This document shows positions 1 to 7,584 of a stretch of DNA of 64,000 nt, piece by piece. The DNA is taken from assembly GCA_050302175.1 (NCBI GenBank), contig JBNLAN010000020.1, positions 28,047-92,046 of the forward strand, written 5' to 3'. Source of the DNA: JBNLAN01 sp050302175 (GTDB taxonomy: Bacteria; Pseudomonadota; Zetaproteobacteria; Mariprofundales; Mariprofundaceae). How positions within the stretch are numbered: position 1 is the stretch's first letter; each line of letters opens with the position of its first letter. Under the pieces are notes generated by a model. It worked only from the letters and a program-made list of their open reading frames with translations. It had not been told where the DNA came from and did no database searches. The translations under genes and the position numbers were made by a program.

Positions 1-253
1 ATGATTCGCATTTCCCTTCGCTGTTCTCCCGAAGCAGTGCCCGGCCTGCGCCATCACTGAAACTCAGATCGGCGTTGATTGGCAGATAATTTCCCGAGTT
101 GTCCGATACCAGCATATGCAGAGTAGCATCTGCTTTTGAGCCGGCAGTATCTCCGGAAATGTCGGGCCTGACCTGACCGCCACAGGCGGTCATCAAGACC
201 ATCGCCCATGCAAATATCCAGAGTTTCAGATTTGGCGGAGTCCTTTCCCTCAT
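1..253 (-). CDS. Putative lipoprotein (3' part beyond window)
   Basis: The reading frame starts at an ATG at 253 and runs without a stop to the window edge, so the C-terminus is missing. The first ~24 residues contain a hydrophobic stretch followed by LMTAC, a good lipobox; Cys24 would be the lipidated residue, which predicts a membrane-anchored periplasmic or outer-membrane lipoprotein. After the Cys the chain is polar (GGQVRPDISGDTAGSK). I recognise no family. No strong Shine-Dalgarno is visible, so the exact start is uncertain. It diverges from argJ. Function unknown. Confidence 0.6.
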   Translation of the reverse strand, partial: MRERTPPNLKLWIFAWAMVLMTACGGQVRPDISGDTAGSKADATLHMLVSDNSGNYLPINADLSFSDGAGRALLRENSEGKCES

Positions 254-304
254 ATTCTGTAAGGTATTATTTCCCGGCCTGGCAGTCCATAGCCCTGCCA
301 GAGA

Positions 305-427
305 ATGGATGGCCTTCCATTCATCAGTTCCCGCCTGATCCGATTCATCGCTTGCGGGCTAGCGCTCGCAGCTTCAGTCTTGGCACTTAATATTTCGTTG
401 TATAAGGAAGCGTTGCCATGGCTGTGA
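305..427 (+). CDS. Possible 40-residue hydrophobic small protein overlapping argJ start
   Basis: An ATG at 305 opens a 40-codon frame whose stop overlaps the argJ start region by 10 bases in another frame. The peptide begins MDGLPFISSRLIRFIACG, continues with a Leu/Ala-rich segment long enough to span a membrane, and ends KEALPWL. The overlap with argJ would allow translational coupling. There is no clear ribosome binding site and no family match known to me, so it may simply be untranslated leader. Confidence 0.2.
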   Translation: MDGLPFISSRLIRFIACGLALAASVLALNISLYKEALPWL

Positions 428-1641
428 ACCCGCCCAAACTGAATCCACCGCTCCCCGTGCCAGGCTTTAAAGTCGGCACTGCCTCCTGCGGCGTCAAATC
501 GCCTGCACTGAAGGGCAAACGTCAGGATGTCACCCTGATCATCGGCGAAGTGGATTGCCACGCCGCCGGTGTGTTCACGCAAAACCGCTTCCGTGCTGCT
601 TGCGTCGAGCTTGGCGAAGCCACACTGTCGACATCTGCCGAACATATCCGCGGCATCGTTGCCAATGCAGGAAATGCCAATGCAGGCGTTGGCGAAATGG
701 AGAGAGTCTGGTCTCAGCAGCTGATTGATGCTGCAGCATCCGCTGCCGGAGTTCCTGCCGATACCGTGCTCTCCGCCTCCACCGGCGTAATCGGCACCCC
801 TTTCCCTATTGAGCGCATTCAGGCTGGCATGCACGAAGCTTCCGATTCGCTGGCGCCTGACAACTGGGAGGCGGCGGCACATGCCATTCGTACCACAGAC
901 ACCTTCGCCAAGTGGGCCTCGGCAGAAATCGAGATAGACGGGCAAACCTATACGCTAACCGGTATCGCCAAAGGCAGCGGCATGATCCATCCGAACATGG
1001 CCACCATGCTGGGCTTCGTCGCCACCGATGCACCCATTGATGCGGCAACACTTGCGCCGATACTCAAGCGGGTGGCTGACCGCTCTTTCAACTGTATTTC
1101 GGTGGACGGCGACACCTCCACCAACGACACCCTCTATCTGCTCTCATCAGGGCTCGGGCTCGGGCATACGAAACTGGCAGACACCACTCTTTTTGAGCAG
1201 GCACTGACCGATCTCTGCATCAATCTGGCGCAACAGATTGTGCGCGATGGCGAAGGTGTTTCGAAATTCGTGACCATCGAAGTGACAGGTGCGGCAAGCG
1301 AGGCCGATGCACGCGCCATTGGCCGTACCATAGCGATTTCCCCACTCGTCAAAACCGCTTTCGCAGGCTCGGATGCCAATTGGGGGCGTATCCTGATGGC
1401 AGTGGGTAATTCGAGCGTCGAGATCGATACCGATACCATCATGCTACGGGCCGACGATGTGTTGATGCTTGAGAATGGCAACTTGCACCCGTCATACCGC
1501 GACGAGGCGGGCATGGCGGTGTTCGCCAAGCCCGAATTCACCATCACTCTCGACCTCGGTATGGGCTCCGCTGCCAGCACTGTCTGGACCGGCGATCTCA
1601 CTCACGACTACATCAAGATCAATGCCGAATACAGAACCTGA
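418..1641 (+). CDS. argJ: Arginine biosynthesis bifunctional protein ArgJ
   Basis: Glutamate N-acetyltransferase / amino-acid N-acetyltransferase: moves the acetyl group from N-acetylornithine to glutamate in the cyclic arginine pathway (cytoplasm). The 407-residue length is normal. ArgJ is made as a precursor that cuts itself between Ala and Thr; the site is seen as KGSGMIHPNMATML, with Thr196 as the N-terminal nucleophile of the beta chain. GNANAG near residue 84 and DANWGRI near the C-terminus are further family motifs. A Shine-Dalgarno (AAGGAAG) lies just upstream of the ATG at 418. The next gene overlaps its end by 20 bases, an arrangement that suggests co-transcription. Confidence 0.95.
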   Translation: MAVNPPKLNPPLPVPGFKVGTASCGVKSPALKGKRQDVTLIIGEVDCHAAGVFTQNRFRAACVELGEATLSTSAEHIRGIVANAGNANAGVGEMERVWSQQLIDAAASAAGVPADTVLSASTGVIGTPFPIERIQAGMHEASDSLAPDNWEAAAHAIRTTDTFAKWASAEIEIDGQTYTLTGIAKGSGMIHPNMATMLGFVATDAPIDAATLAPILKRVADRSFNCISVDGDTSTNDTLYLLSSGLGLGHTKLADTTLFEQALTDLCINLAQQIVRDGEGVSKFVTIEVTGAASEADARAIGRTIAISPLVKTAFAGSDANWGRILMAVGNSSVEIDTDTIMLRADDVLMLENGNLHPSYRDEAGMAVFAKPEFTITLDLGMGSAASTVWTGDLTHDYIKINAEYRT

Positions 1642-2050
1642 TCTGCTGCAGCTGATCGCGCTGACCGCCGCCTTCAACGAGCACGGCGAAGTGCTGCTGC
1701 TCAAGCGCCCGCCGGATGTGCATTGCGGCGGATTATGGGGATTCCCGGGCGGCAAGGTGAGTGTGGACGAAAACCCGATCAAGGGCGCGGTGCGCGAGTT
1801 CGAGGAGGAGACAGGGCTAACCGGCAAACTGTGGCGTCACCTCGGCAAATCGCGCTATGCCTACGATGATCGCATGCTCTTCTACTTCATCTACGGCTGC
1901 CGCTGCGATGATATTTCCGGCCTCAAAGCCGAATCCGAGCACGCCTGGGTTGCCCTTGATGCGCTGGAGGATTATCCGATGCCGGAGGGCAATACCACCT
2001 TTCTGCATCTGATCCGCGACGCAGCGCATTTCTTTGCCAAGAAGACCTGA
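1622..2050 (+). CDS. MutT-like Nudix hydrolase
   Basis: Nudix family hydrolase of 142 residues, probably cleaning oxidised (deoxy)nucleoside triphosphates such as 8-oxo-dGTP. The Nudix box is complete: G44, E50, then R58-E59-F60-x-E62-E63-x-G65-L66. The frame stays open upstream to 1469, but that part is argJ in another frame and has no Nudix character; the ATG at 1622 is chosen because the product then begins directly before the first Nudix strand (MPNTEPDLLQLIALTAAF). It overlaps the end of argJ, so translation is probably coupled. Substrate cannot be decided from sequence; MutT proper is the best guess. Confidence 0.85.
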   Translation: MPNTEPDLLQLIALTAAFNEHGEVLLLKRPPDVHCGGLWGFPGGKVSVDENPIKGAVREFEEETGLTGKLWRHLGKSRYAYDDRMLFYFIYGCRCDDISGLKAESEHAWVALDALEDYPMPEGNTTFLHLIRDAAHFFAKKT

Positions 2051-2302
2051 AGAAGAGGGTTCACCACAGAGGAAGAGATTTCCACCGCAAAGTACGCAGA
2101 GTCGCGCAGAGGAAGAAACTTTATCCCGCTCGCCGATGCGCGCCGAGCAGACGGCAAACGAAAAGGGAACAGCGGAAAATTCAAAGTTCTATTTTTCGCC
2201 CATTTCCGGCCTGGCTGCGAGGTAGTCACGCAGCGGCCCTGCGGGTGCCCTTTCTTAGTTCTTCTTTGGGCACGCAAAGAAGAACGAAAATCACCGGCTC
2301 TT
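2051..2302. repeat. Intergenic repeat-like segment with perfect hairpin
   Basis: No gene is seen. Around 2057-2120 the text is a degenerate tandem of accacagagg / cgcagag units, a type of low-complexity intergenic sequence I recall from several proteobacteria (recollection, not a search). At 2258-2285 there is a perfect 10-bp inverted repeat (GTTCTTCTTT, 8-base loop GGGCACGC, AAAGAAGAAC). It sits between convergent mutT and the DUF481 gene but has no T-run on either side, so it is a poor classical terminator. Confidence 0.6.
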
Positions 2303-3082
2303 CTAAAAGCTCATCGACAGCCCGGTTGAATAGCGCGCATCGGTTTTCTTTACCCCCTGCGGCGGCAGGGCATCGTAGGTGACATCGAGACTCAGTTTCA
2401 AATCGATGTTCTCATCCAGTTTGACTGCAAACGCGAACTGCTCGAGCAACCTGTAATCCGGGAAATTGCTGAATGCAGGCTGGTAGTAGGTGGTACTGTA
2501 GAGACGCACCTGCTCGTTCACCTGCCGCTTCAGAACAAGATAGGTGTTGGCGCGCCAGGTTCGGCTCACCAGCGCATCGGTCGTCCCCGCTTTCGGGCTC
2601 AGTTTCTCATATTCGTAAAAGCCGCCCAGCCCAAAATAGACCGCCACCGAACCCGCCTCCTCCAGCAGCGAGTAGCGCACTCCCGCTCCGCCCAGCGTAC
2701 GCTGCTGCATGCGCGCGAACGGATCGCGCCCGGACTGAGCGAACAGCTCAACACCCCAGCTCTCCCTGATCTGGGTGCGGTGGCGCAAGTGTGCAAAGAA
2801 ACGGTTGGTATCGACCTTTCCGCTGCTTTTGCCATAGGCGTATTGCAGCCAGATGAAATCGGTGTGCTCACCGTGCTGCCACTGTGTGAGCCACTCCGCC
2901 TTGCTGCTGTTTTTCACCGTATTGCCGCTGGCGCCATCGATGGAGAGCTCTACCTTATTCGTCAGTCCATCTTCGGCCGGGCCGATAATCGCCTGCTCGA
3001 CATTGACGATGGCATAGGAGGTGATGGGGTTCAGGAAACAAAACAGCGCCACTGCAACAGCCGCTAACACACGAGTTTTCAT
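2303..3082 (-). CDS. DUF481 family outer-membrane protein (YdiY-like)
   Basis: The 259-residue product starts with a clear signal peptide (MKTRVLAAVAVALFCFLNPITSYA, cleavage after SYA) and continues as alternating amphipathic strands typical of a small beta barrel, ending in Phe (GLSMSF), the usual outer-membrane insertion signature. Strand-like segments such as VELSIDGASGNT, WGVELFAQ and VRLYSTTYYQ match the DUF481 'salt-induced outer membrane protein' family. Function in the family is poorly known. It is a single gene, transcribed away from xerC and convergent with mutT. Confidence 0.75.
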   Translation of the reverse strand: MKTRVLAAVAVALFCFLNPITSYAIVNVEQAIIGPAEDGLTNKVELSIDGASGNTVKNSSKAEWLTQWQHGEHTDFIWLQYAYGKSSGKVDTNRFFAHLRHRTQIRESWGVELFAQSGRDPFARMQQRTLGGAGVRYSLLEEAGSVAVYFGLGGFYEYEKLSPKAGTTDALVSRTWRANTYLVLKRQVNEQVRLYSTTYYQPAFSNFPDYRLLEQFAFAVKLDENIDLKLSLDVTYDALPPQGVKKTDARYSTGLSMSF

Positions 3083-3162
3083 GCAGGAAACCTTAGCGAA
3101 TCAGGCCATGCCAATCAAAAGCTCGCTGTTTTCCTCATGTCACGTTTGAAACTATGCTGCGC

Positions 3163-3822
3163 CTATAAAAGACGCCTGCAAACAAAAAAAGTTCCTTCTC
3201 GTTCGATATACTTAACGGGAAAGCTCACCGTTCGATTTCCATTGATCATCAATGGCGGATAATTGGCCTGGAACTCCTGCGGCAGGAATCCAATATTTAA
3301 AAACAGGTAATAATAGTCCCGATAAGTGACATCTGTATCTTTCGGAATCGGGTCATTAGATGATGATATCAACTCCTCCGATATCGACTGTATAGAGTCT
3401 TCCTGTGAAGCTAGATACTCCATAGAGCCATCTTTAAGGATTTCGGGCTTTACATGAGTACCATGAATAAGCTTGGGCTTATATTCGTATAATTTATTTC
3501 CGCTATTTCCCAGAAATACAAATGTTGGATCAACTATTTTGACCCTGCTTCCAGGCGCCAGGTAAATATAATAACTCAGCCTTGCACGTTCATTCCGAGG
3601 AGACACAAAGTCTGTGTCTCGTCCTCTTGGGTGTTTGATCCTGACCTCTAGCCTTGAACCCTTCTCATCCAGATCGAATTGCATGACATCAGCCGGCATG
3701 CCACAACCGCTTTGCGTCGCAACACCCGATCCTGAGGGCTGATACCAGCTGAATGTCATTGGCATACAGCCAGTTAACGCGAGTAATAATAAAGCGTTTA
3801 GTACTATTGCCTTTCTTGTCAT
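3163..3822 (-). CDS. Lipoprotein of unknown function
   Basis: 219 residues. The N-terminus is a lipoprotein signal (MTRKAIVLNALLLLALTGC, lipobox LTGC, Cys19). The rest is polar with short beta-strand-like pieces and no motif I know; a second and a third Cys (near residue 40 and close to the C-terminus) could form a disulphide. The ATG shares one base with the stop of xerC, so it is translationally coupled to it. The gene is visibly richer in A+T than its neighbours, which hints at later acquisition. Confidence 0.7.
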   Translation of the reverse strand: MTRKAIVLNALLLLALTGCMPMTFSWYQPSGSGVATQSGCGMPADVMQFDLDEKGSRLEVRIKHPRGRDTDFVSPRNERARLSYYIYLAPGSRVKIVDPTFVFLGNSGNKLYEYKPKLIHGTHVKPEILKDGSMEYLASQEDSIQSISEELISSSNDPIPKDTDVTYRDYYYLFLNIGFLPQEFQANYPPLMINGNRTVSFPVKYIEREGTFFVCRRLL

Positions 3823-4709
3823 CAGGTCTTTACTTTCTTCGCCCTTGGATGTGTCTTATCGTACACCTCGGTCAGTTTGTTGATATCGAGATGCGTATAG
3901 CGCTCGGTGGTGGCAAGCGAGGAGTGACCGAGCAGTTCCTGAATGGCGCGCAGGTCCACACCCCCGGCCAGAAGATGCGTGGCAAAGGAGTGGCGCAGGC
4001 GATGCGGGGTGACCGAAGTATCCGCCCCTGTGGCAAGTGCGCGTTTTTTCAGCATGCGCTGCACGCTGCGTGCGGTGAGCCTGCCGCCGCGCCTGTTCAG
4101 AAACAGCGCCTGTTGCGAGGCATCCGAATTGGTTTGCCGCTCATCGAGATAGCTCTGCAACAGCTTCGCCACCCCTTCCGCGATGGGCACCACACGCTCC
4201 TTACGCCCTTTACCCAATACCCGTAATTCGCGTGCCTGCATGGAGAGATCGTTAAGATCTAGACCGACGGTCTCGGAAACGCGCAACCCGCAGCCATACA
4301 TCACGGCCAGAAGCGCCAGATCACGTGCCTCAGCGCCTGAATCGGTCTCGTGCATCAATGCACCGGTCTGCTCAGGCGGCAGGTTCCGGGGTAGCCGTTT
4401 GGACTGCTTCGGCGGCCTGATACCGATCGCGACGTTTCCCTGCACCCAATGCAGTCGCACCGCGGCATCCAGCAAACTTTTCACCGCTGAGAGACGCCGG
4501 GCAAGGCTGGCCGGTGCAAGCCCTTTGGCATGCGCAGCTACCAGCCAATCCTGGATATGGATACGCGAGAGATCCGAAATAGACATATCGCCACAGGATT
4601 CGAGCAGCGTGGCAAGATCGCGACCGTAATTGGAAACCGTGTGCGAGGAAGCGAGCCGCACCTCTGTGAGCTCGGCAAGGAAGCATTCGATTCCCTTTGA
4701 GAGCTGCAT
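3822..4709 (-). CDS. xerC: Tyrosine recombinase XerC
   Basis: Site-specific recombinase that, with XerD, resolves chromosome dimers at dif. 295 residues, the usual length. An N-terminal SAM-like core-binding domain (about 1-95) precedes the catalytic domain. The catalytic set is complete: R143 (CGLRVSE), K167 (GKGRK), H236 and R239 (HRLRHSF), H262 (LGHSS) and the nucleophile Y271 (ERYTH). The C-terminal LTEVYDKTHPRA is typical of XerC rather than XerD. A good AGGAG site precedes the ATG. The gene upstream carries a DUF484 region, and DUF484 next to xerC is a known proteobacterial arrangement. Confidence 0.93.
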   Translation of the reverse strand: MQLSKGIECFLAELTEVRLASSHTVSNYGRDLATLLESCGDMSISDLSRIHIQDWLVAAHAKGLAPASLARRLSAVKSLLDAAVRLHWVQGNVAIGIRPPKQSKRLPRNLPPEQTGALMHETDSGAEARDLALLAVMYGCGLRVSETVGLDLNDLSMQARELRVLGKGRKERVVPIAEGVAKLLQSYLDERQTNSDASQQALFLNRRGGRLTARSVQRMLKKRALATGADTSVTPHRLRHSFATHLLAGGVDLRAIQELLGHSSLATTERYTHLDINKLTEVYDKTHPRAKKVKT

Positions 4710-4721
4710 CAGCGGCGGCTC

Positions 4722-5852
4722 CTATTTTTTGTCCGCATCATCCTGCTCGGCAATCTCGATGCGTCCGCCCCCCAGCGCCTTGGCTACATACATGGCCCGG
4801 TCGGCCGCATCGATTAACTCACGTACCCGCATATCCTGCGCAGGTGCCGAGAAGGCGATTCCGACACTAACGCTCATGGTATCGCCTCCTGCTTCGATCT
4901 TGCCACATTCACTCACAACACGCCCTGCAATGGTCTGCACCTTATCCATGGCGCAATCGGACAACAGCAGAATAAATTCATCGCCCCCCATACGTACCAT
5001 GGGATCCTGCGAGCGAACCTGTCTGCGCGCCGTATCGCAAATGGCGGCTAGCAGCTCATCGGCAGCGGCATGCCCCAGTCGCTCATTTGTGCCACGGAAA
5101 TCATCAACATCGATATAGAGGCAAGCCACCGAATTCCCCTTGCCGAACCACTGCGACAATGGCTGGTGACTGTGCGGCTGCAGAAAACGGCGATTGTGCG
5201 TACCGGTCAGGGTATCGGTAATGGCAAGCCGGGCCAGCCGCTCTCTGGCCACCGCATTCTCAAGACTCAACCCCACCACCTGTGCCAGATGCTGTAGAAA
5301 ATCAGTGCTCTGCCCGGGCTGGAAACGCTCAGGATCAATCGAGCCCATACCCAGCACGCCAAACGGCTTCTTTGCATCGCCAAGCGTGAGCAGGGCCAGA
5401 GATTTGACCGGTTGATCGCGCGACTCCAGCCACTCAAAACCCTTGTTTGGCGTAATATTAACCAGATGCACCTGTTTGCGGTGCAGCCCCATATCTTCAA
5501 TCTCGCCCTTCTCGATCCAGACCAGATCGCGCTCGGAAATCGCATCCATCTGGCGAGCACCCATAAAACTGGCACGATCGAACCAGAAGCGAACCAGATC
5601 GAGATCAAAATTGGCACGCAGGTTACGCATCAGAACAAAACAGAGATCTTCGGGATCGGTTGCGGCCAGCACCTCAGATTCAAGTTCAAACAGTCGGGAG
5701 AAAAGCCTTTCGTTGTCGCGCAGTCGCTGCATCACCTCGGCGACATAGGCTTTAAGTTCACTGTTCTCCTCGACCAGTTGCTTGTTGCGGCGCGCCGAAA
5801 GGTCCTTGACCTCCGCTGCGCCTTTGTTTTCGGGCTCTTTTCTCTTTGCCAT
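4722..5852 (-). CDS. DUF484-GGDEF fusion, probable diguanylate cyclase
   Basis: 376 residues: a coiled-coil start (~20-50), a DUF484/GAF-like sensory region (~50-200) and a C-terminal GGDEF domain (~205-370). The active-site motif is intact (RMGGDEF, 289-293), and R280-S-Q-D283 lies exactly five residues before it, matching the RxxD inhibitory I-site. The metal/substrate segment DVDDFRGTNERLGHAAADEL is recognisable but departs from the usual FKxIND..GH..GD at two places. In gammaproteobacteria DUF484 is a separate small protein encoded before xerC; here the same position is held by a cyclase fusion. It should make cyclic di-GMP in response to an unknown cytoplasmic signal. Confidence 0.85.
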   Translation of the reverse strand: MAKRKEPENKGAAEVKDLSARRNKQLVEENSELKAYVAEVMQRLRDNERLFSRLFELESEVLAATDPEDLCFVLMRNLRANFDLDLVRFWFDRASFMGARQMDAISERDLVWIEKGEIEDMGLHRKQVHLVNITPNKGFEWLESRDQPVKSLALLTLGDAKKPFGVLGMGSIDPERFQPGQSTDFLQHLAQVVGLSLENAVARERLARLAITDTLTGTHNRRFLQPHSHQPLSQWFGKGNSVACLYIDVDDFRGTNERLGHAAADELLAAICDTARRQVRSQDPMVRMGGDEFILLLSDCAMDKVQTIAGRVVSECGKIEAGGDTMSVSVGIAFSAPAQDMRVRELIDAADRAMYVAKALGGGRIEIAEQDDADKK

Positions 5853-5913
5853 GTTTTACCCTTGCCAAGCTGCGATGTTTCGCCATCGTAGCATCAAGGT
5901 CGCGAAGGGCAAA

Positions 5914-6519
5914 TCAGTCAACCCTCTTTTTTTGCGACAGCATGCCGCCGGAGACCACCACCTTCATGCCCTCCTCAACGCTCATATCGAGTTCGATCAG
6001 GTCGCCGGGATCAACGAACAGCATCCAGCCGGAGGTCGGATTGGGAGTGGTCGGCACAAATACGGCCACGCGATCCACCGTGTCGCTGTCGGGAAAAGGG
6101 TAGTCGGCATCGGCAGTGACGAATCCGAGCGTCCACTGTCCGGGCTGCGGAAAGGAGACCAGCACCACTTTTCGGAAGGCCTTGCCTCCCTTGCCAAGCA
6201 CCGCCTCCATCAGCTGTTTGACTGCACCATAAATCGAACGCACTACCGGTACCTGCGCCAGCAGGGCATCGAACCATGAAAGCAGCCGCTTACCCACAAA
6301 GTTGGTTGCAAACACGCCGACAAGAATGAGCAGCAGCAGCGACAGAAGTACGCCGAGCCCCGGCAAGTGCATCCCCAGCAGCTGCTCCGGATGGTAACGG
6401 GCGGGTAGCAGCAACAGCGCACGGTCGGAGATTTCAACCAGCCAGCGCACCACTGCAATGGTCGCCAAAATGGGGATAGATACCGCAAGCCCCGCCAACA
6501 GATAACGCCGAAGATTCAT
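5914..6519 (-). CDS. DUF502 family membrane protein
   Basis: 201 residues with two strong transmembrane segments near the N-terminus (YLLAGLAVSIPILATIAVV and LGVLLSLLLLILVGVFATNFVG) followed by a soluble domain containing VPVVRSIYGAVKQ and FPQPGQWTLGFVT, the typical core of DUF502. The family's biochemical role is not established. A strong GGAGGTG site lies five bases before the ATG. The start overlaps the stop of the upstream deacetylase-like gene by four bases, so the two are likely translated together. Confidence 0.85.
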   Translation of the reverse strand: MNLRRYLLAGLAVSIPILATIAVVRWLVEISDRALLLLPARYHPEQLLGMHLPGLGVLLSLLLLILVGVFATNFVGKRLLSWFDALLAQVPVVRSIYGAVKQLMEAVLGKGGKAFRKVVLVSFPQPGQWTLGFVTADADYPFPDSDTVDRVAVFVPTTPNPTSGWMLFVDPGDLIELDMSVEEGMKVVVSGGMLSQKKRVD

Positions 6520-7538
6520 TGTACACCTCCGCCAACCGGGATTTCTGCCACATTGTGCGCTGCCGCGGAGGGCTGATGCAATGCGATGGAGAGCGGCACG
6601 ATTTTGCTGCGATCCGCCTCTTTAATGCCATGCTCCAGAAAATCGAGTGTGGTCGGATAAGGGTGACCGATAACGATGCATACCCTGTGCTTCCGCTGAC
6701 ACTTCAATGCCGAGTCCCACGCCTTCTGCAACGCCTCAGGCTCCGGATGGTGATCGAGGAACAGCTGGCGGCTGGCCCAGGCAATTCCGGCTTCTTTCGC
6801 CAAATCGGCAGCGACCGAGCGGCTGCTGGTTTTCGAATCCACGAAAAAGAGTCCGCGTTCGCGGCAGTAATTCATGACCCAGCGCATGCTCTCGGCCTGC
6901 TCGGTAAGGAATGAGCCCATGTGATTATTCATCCCAACTGCAAACGGCACCCGCTCCAGCGCCCGCTCAAACAGCGTACGAACCTCGGCTTCATTCATAT
7001 CGCCACGCACAAACCATGGTCCCATCTTCTGACGGTATTTAGGCGTCTTCGGCTCCATTGGCAGGTGCAGCATCACCATCCGCCCTGCTGCATGCGCCGC
7101 AGATGCGGCATCAAGTGCATGCGGGGAATCCGGCAATACGGCAATCGCTGTGGTAAAAGGAAGCGCAAGCAGCCGATCCAGCGCCATCATGTCATAGCCG
7201 ACATCGTCAATGATCAGCACAATGCCTTCAGCAGGGTGATTCGTGCTGATAGCCGGCGCAACTTCCGGCTCGGGCTGTTCGGTATGGAAGGCTTCAAACA
7301 CCACATCATTGGCAGGGCCGGATTTCACCGTCGGTGCATAGGAAAGCTGCACCTCCGACTTGTCACTCCCCCCTGAAACTCCAATCACCAGTGCTGCAAC
7401 CAACAGCACAAACAGCAGCAACAGTGCTGCATGCAGGCGATAATGTTCCAGCCGGGCTTTGCGCCGCCGAACAGGCTTGCGTGTGGATGGTGCTTTACGT
7501 CTGCTGGCAGGAGTCTTGCGCGGACGGCGCCCGGTCAT
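6516..7538 (-). CDS. Divergent polysaccharide deacetylase (YibQ family)
   Basis: 340 residues. A very basic N-terminus (~1-30) is followed by one membrane span (AALLLLFVLLVAALVIGV) and a periplasmic domain beginning GIVLIIDDVGYD, the hallmark of the 'divergent polysaccharide deacetylase' family. The IIDD aspartates, HLPMEP, GMNNHMG and FVDSKTSS segments match the family's NodB-like fold. In many proteobacteria such genes stand next to envC- and ctpA-like genes, exactly as here, pointing to envelope or peptidoglycan maintenance. The actual substrate is unknown. Confidence 0.82.
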   Translation of the reverse strand: MTGRRPRKTPASRRKAPSTRKPVRRRKARLEHYRLHAALLLLFVLLVAALVIGVSGGSDKSEVQLSYAPTVKSGPANDVVFEAFHTEQPEPEVAPAISTNHPAEGIVLIIDDVGYDMMALDRLLALPFTTAIAVLPDSPHALDAASAAHAAGRMVMLHLPMEPKTPKYRQKMGPWFVRGDMNEAEVRTLFERALERVPFAVGMNNHMGSFLTEQAESMRWVMNYCRERGLFFVDSKTSSRSVAADLAKEAGIAWASRQLFLDHHPEPEALQKAWDSALKCQRKHRVCIVIGHPYPTTLDFLEHGIKEADRSKIVPLSIALHQPSAAAHNVAEIPVGGGVQ

Positions 7539-7584
7539 ACGAGCGCCCCCCGTTTGCAGGTCATCATTTCAGATATAGCCCCTG

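Noticed and set aside
250..945. 231-codon open frame on the minus strand opposite argJ
   Set aside because: Shadow of argJ: no family resemblance, unnatural composition, overlaps a certain gene.
3822..4709. Integrase of a mobile island
   Set aside because: Length, C-terminus and the DUF484 neighbour fit chromosomal XerC; no attachment repeats nearby.
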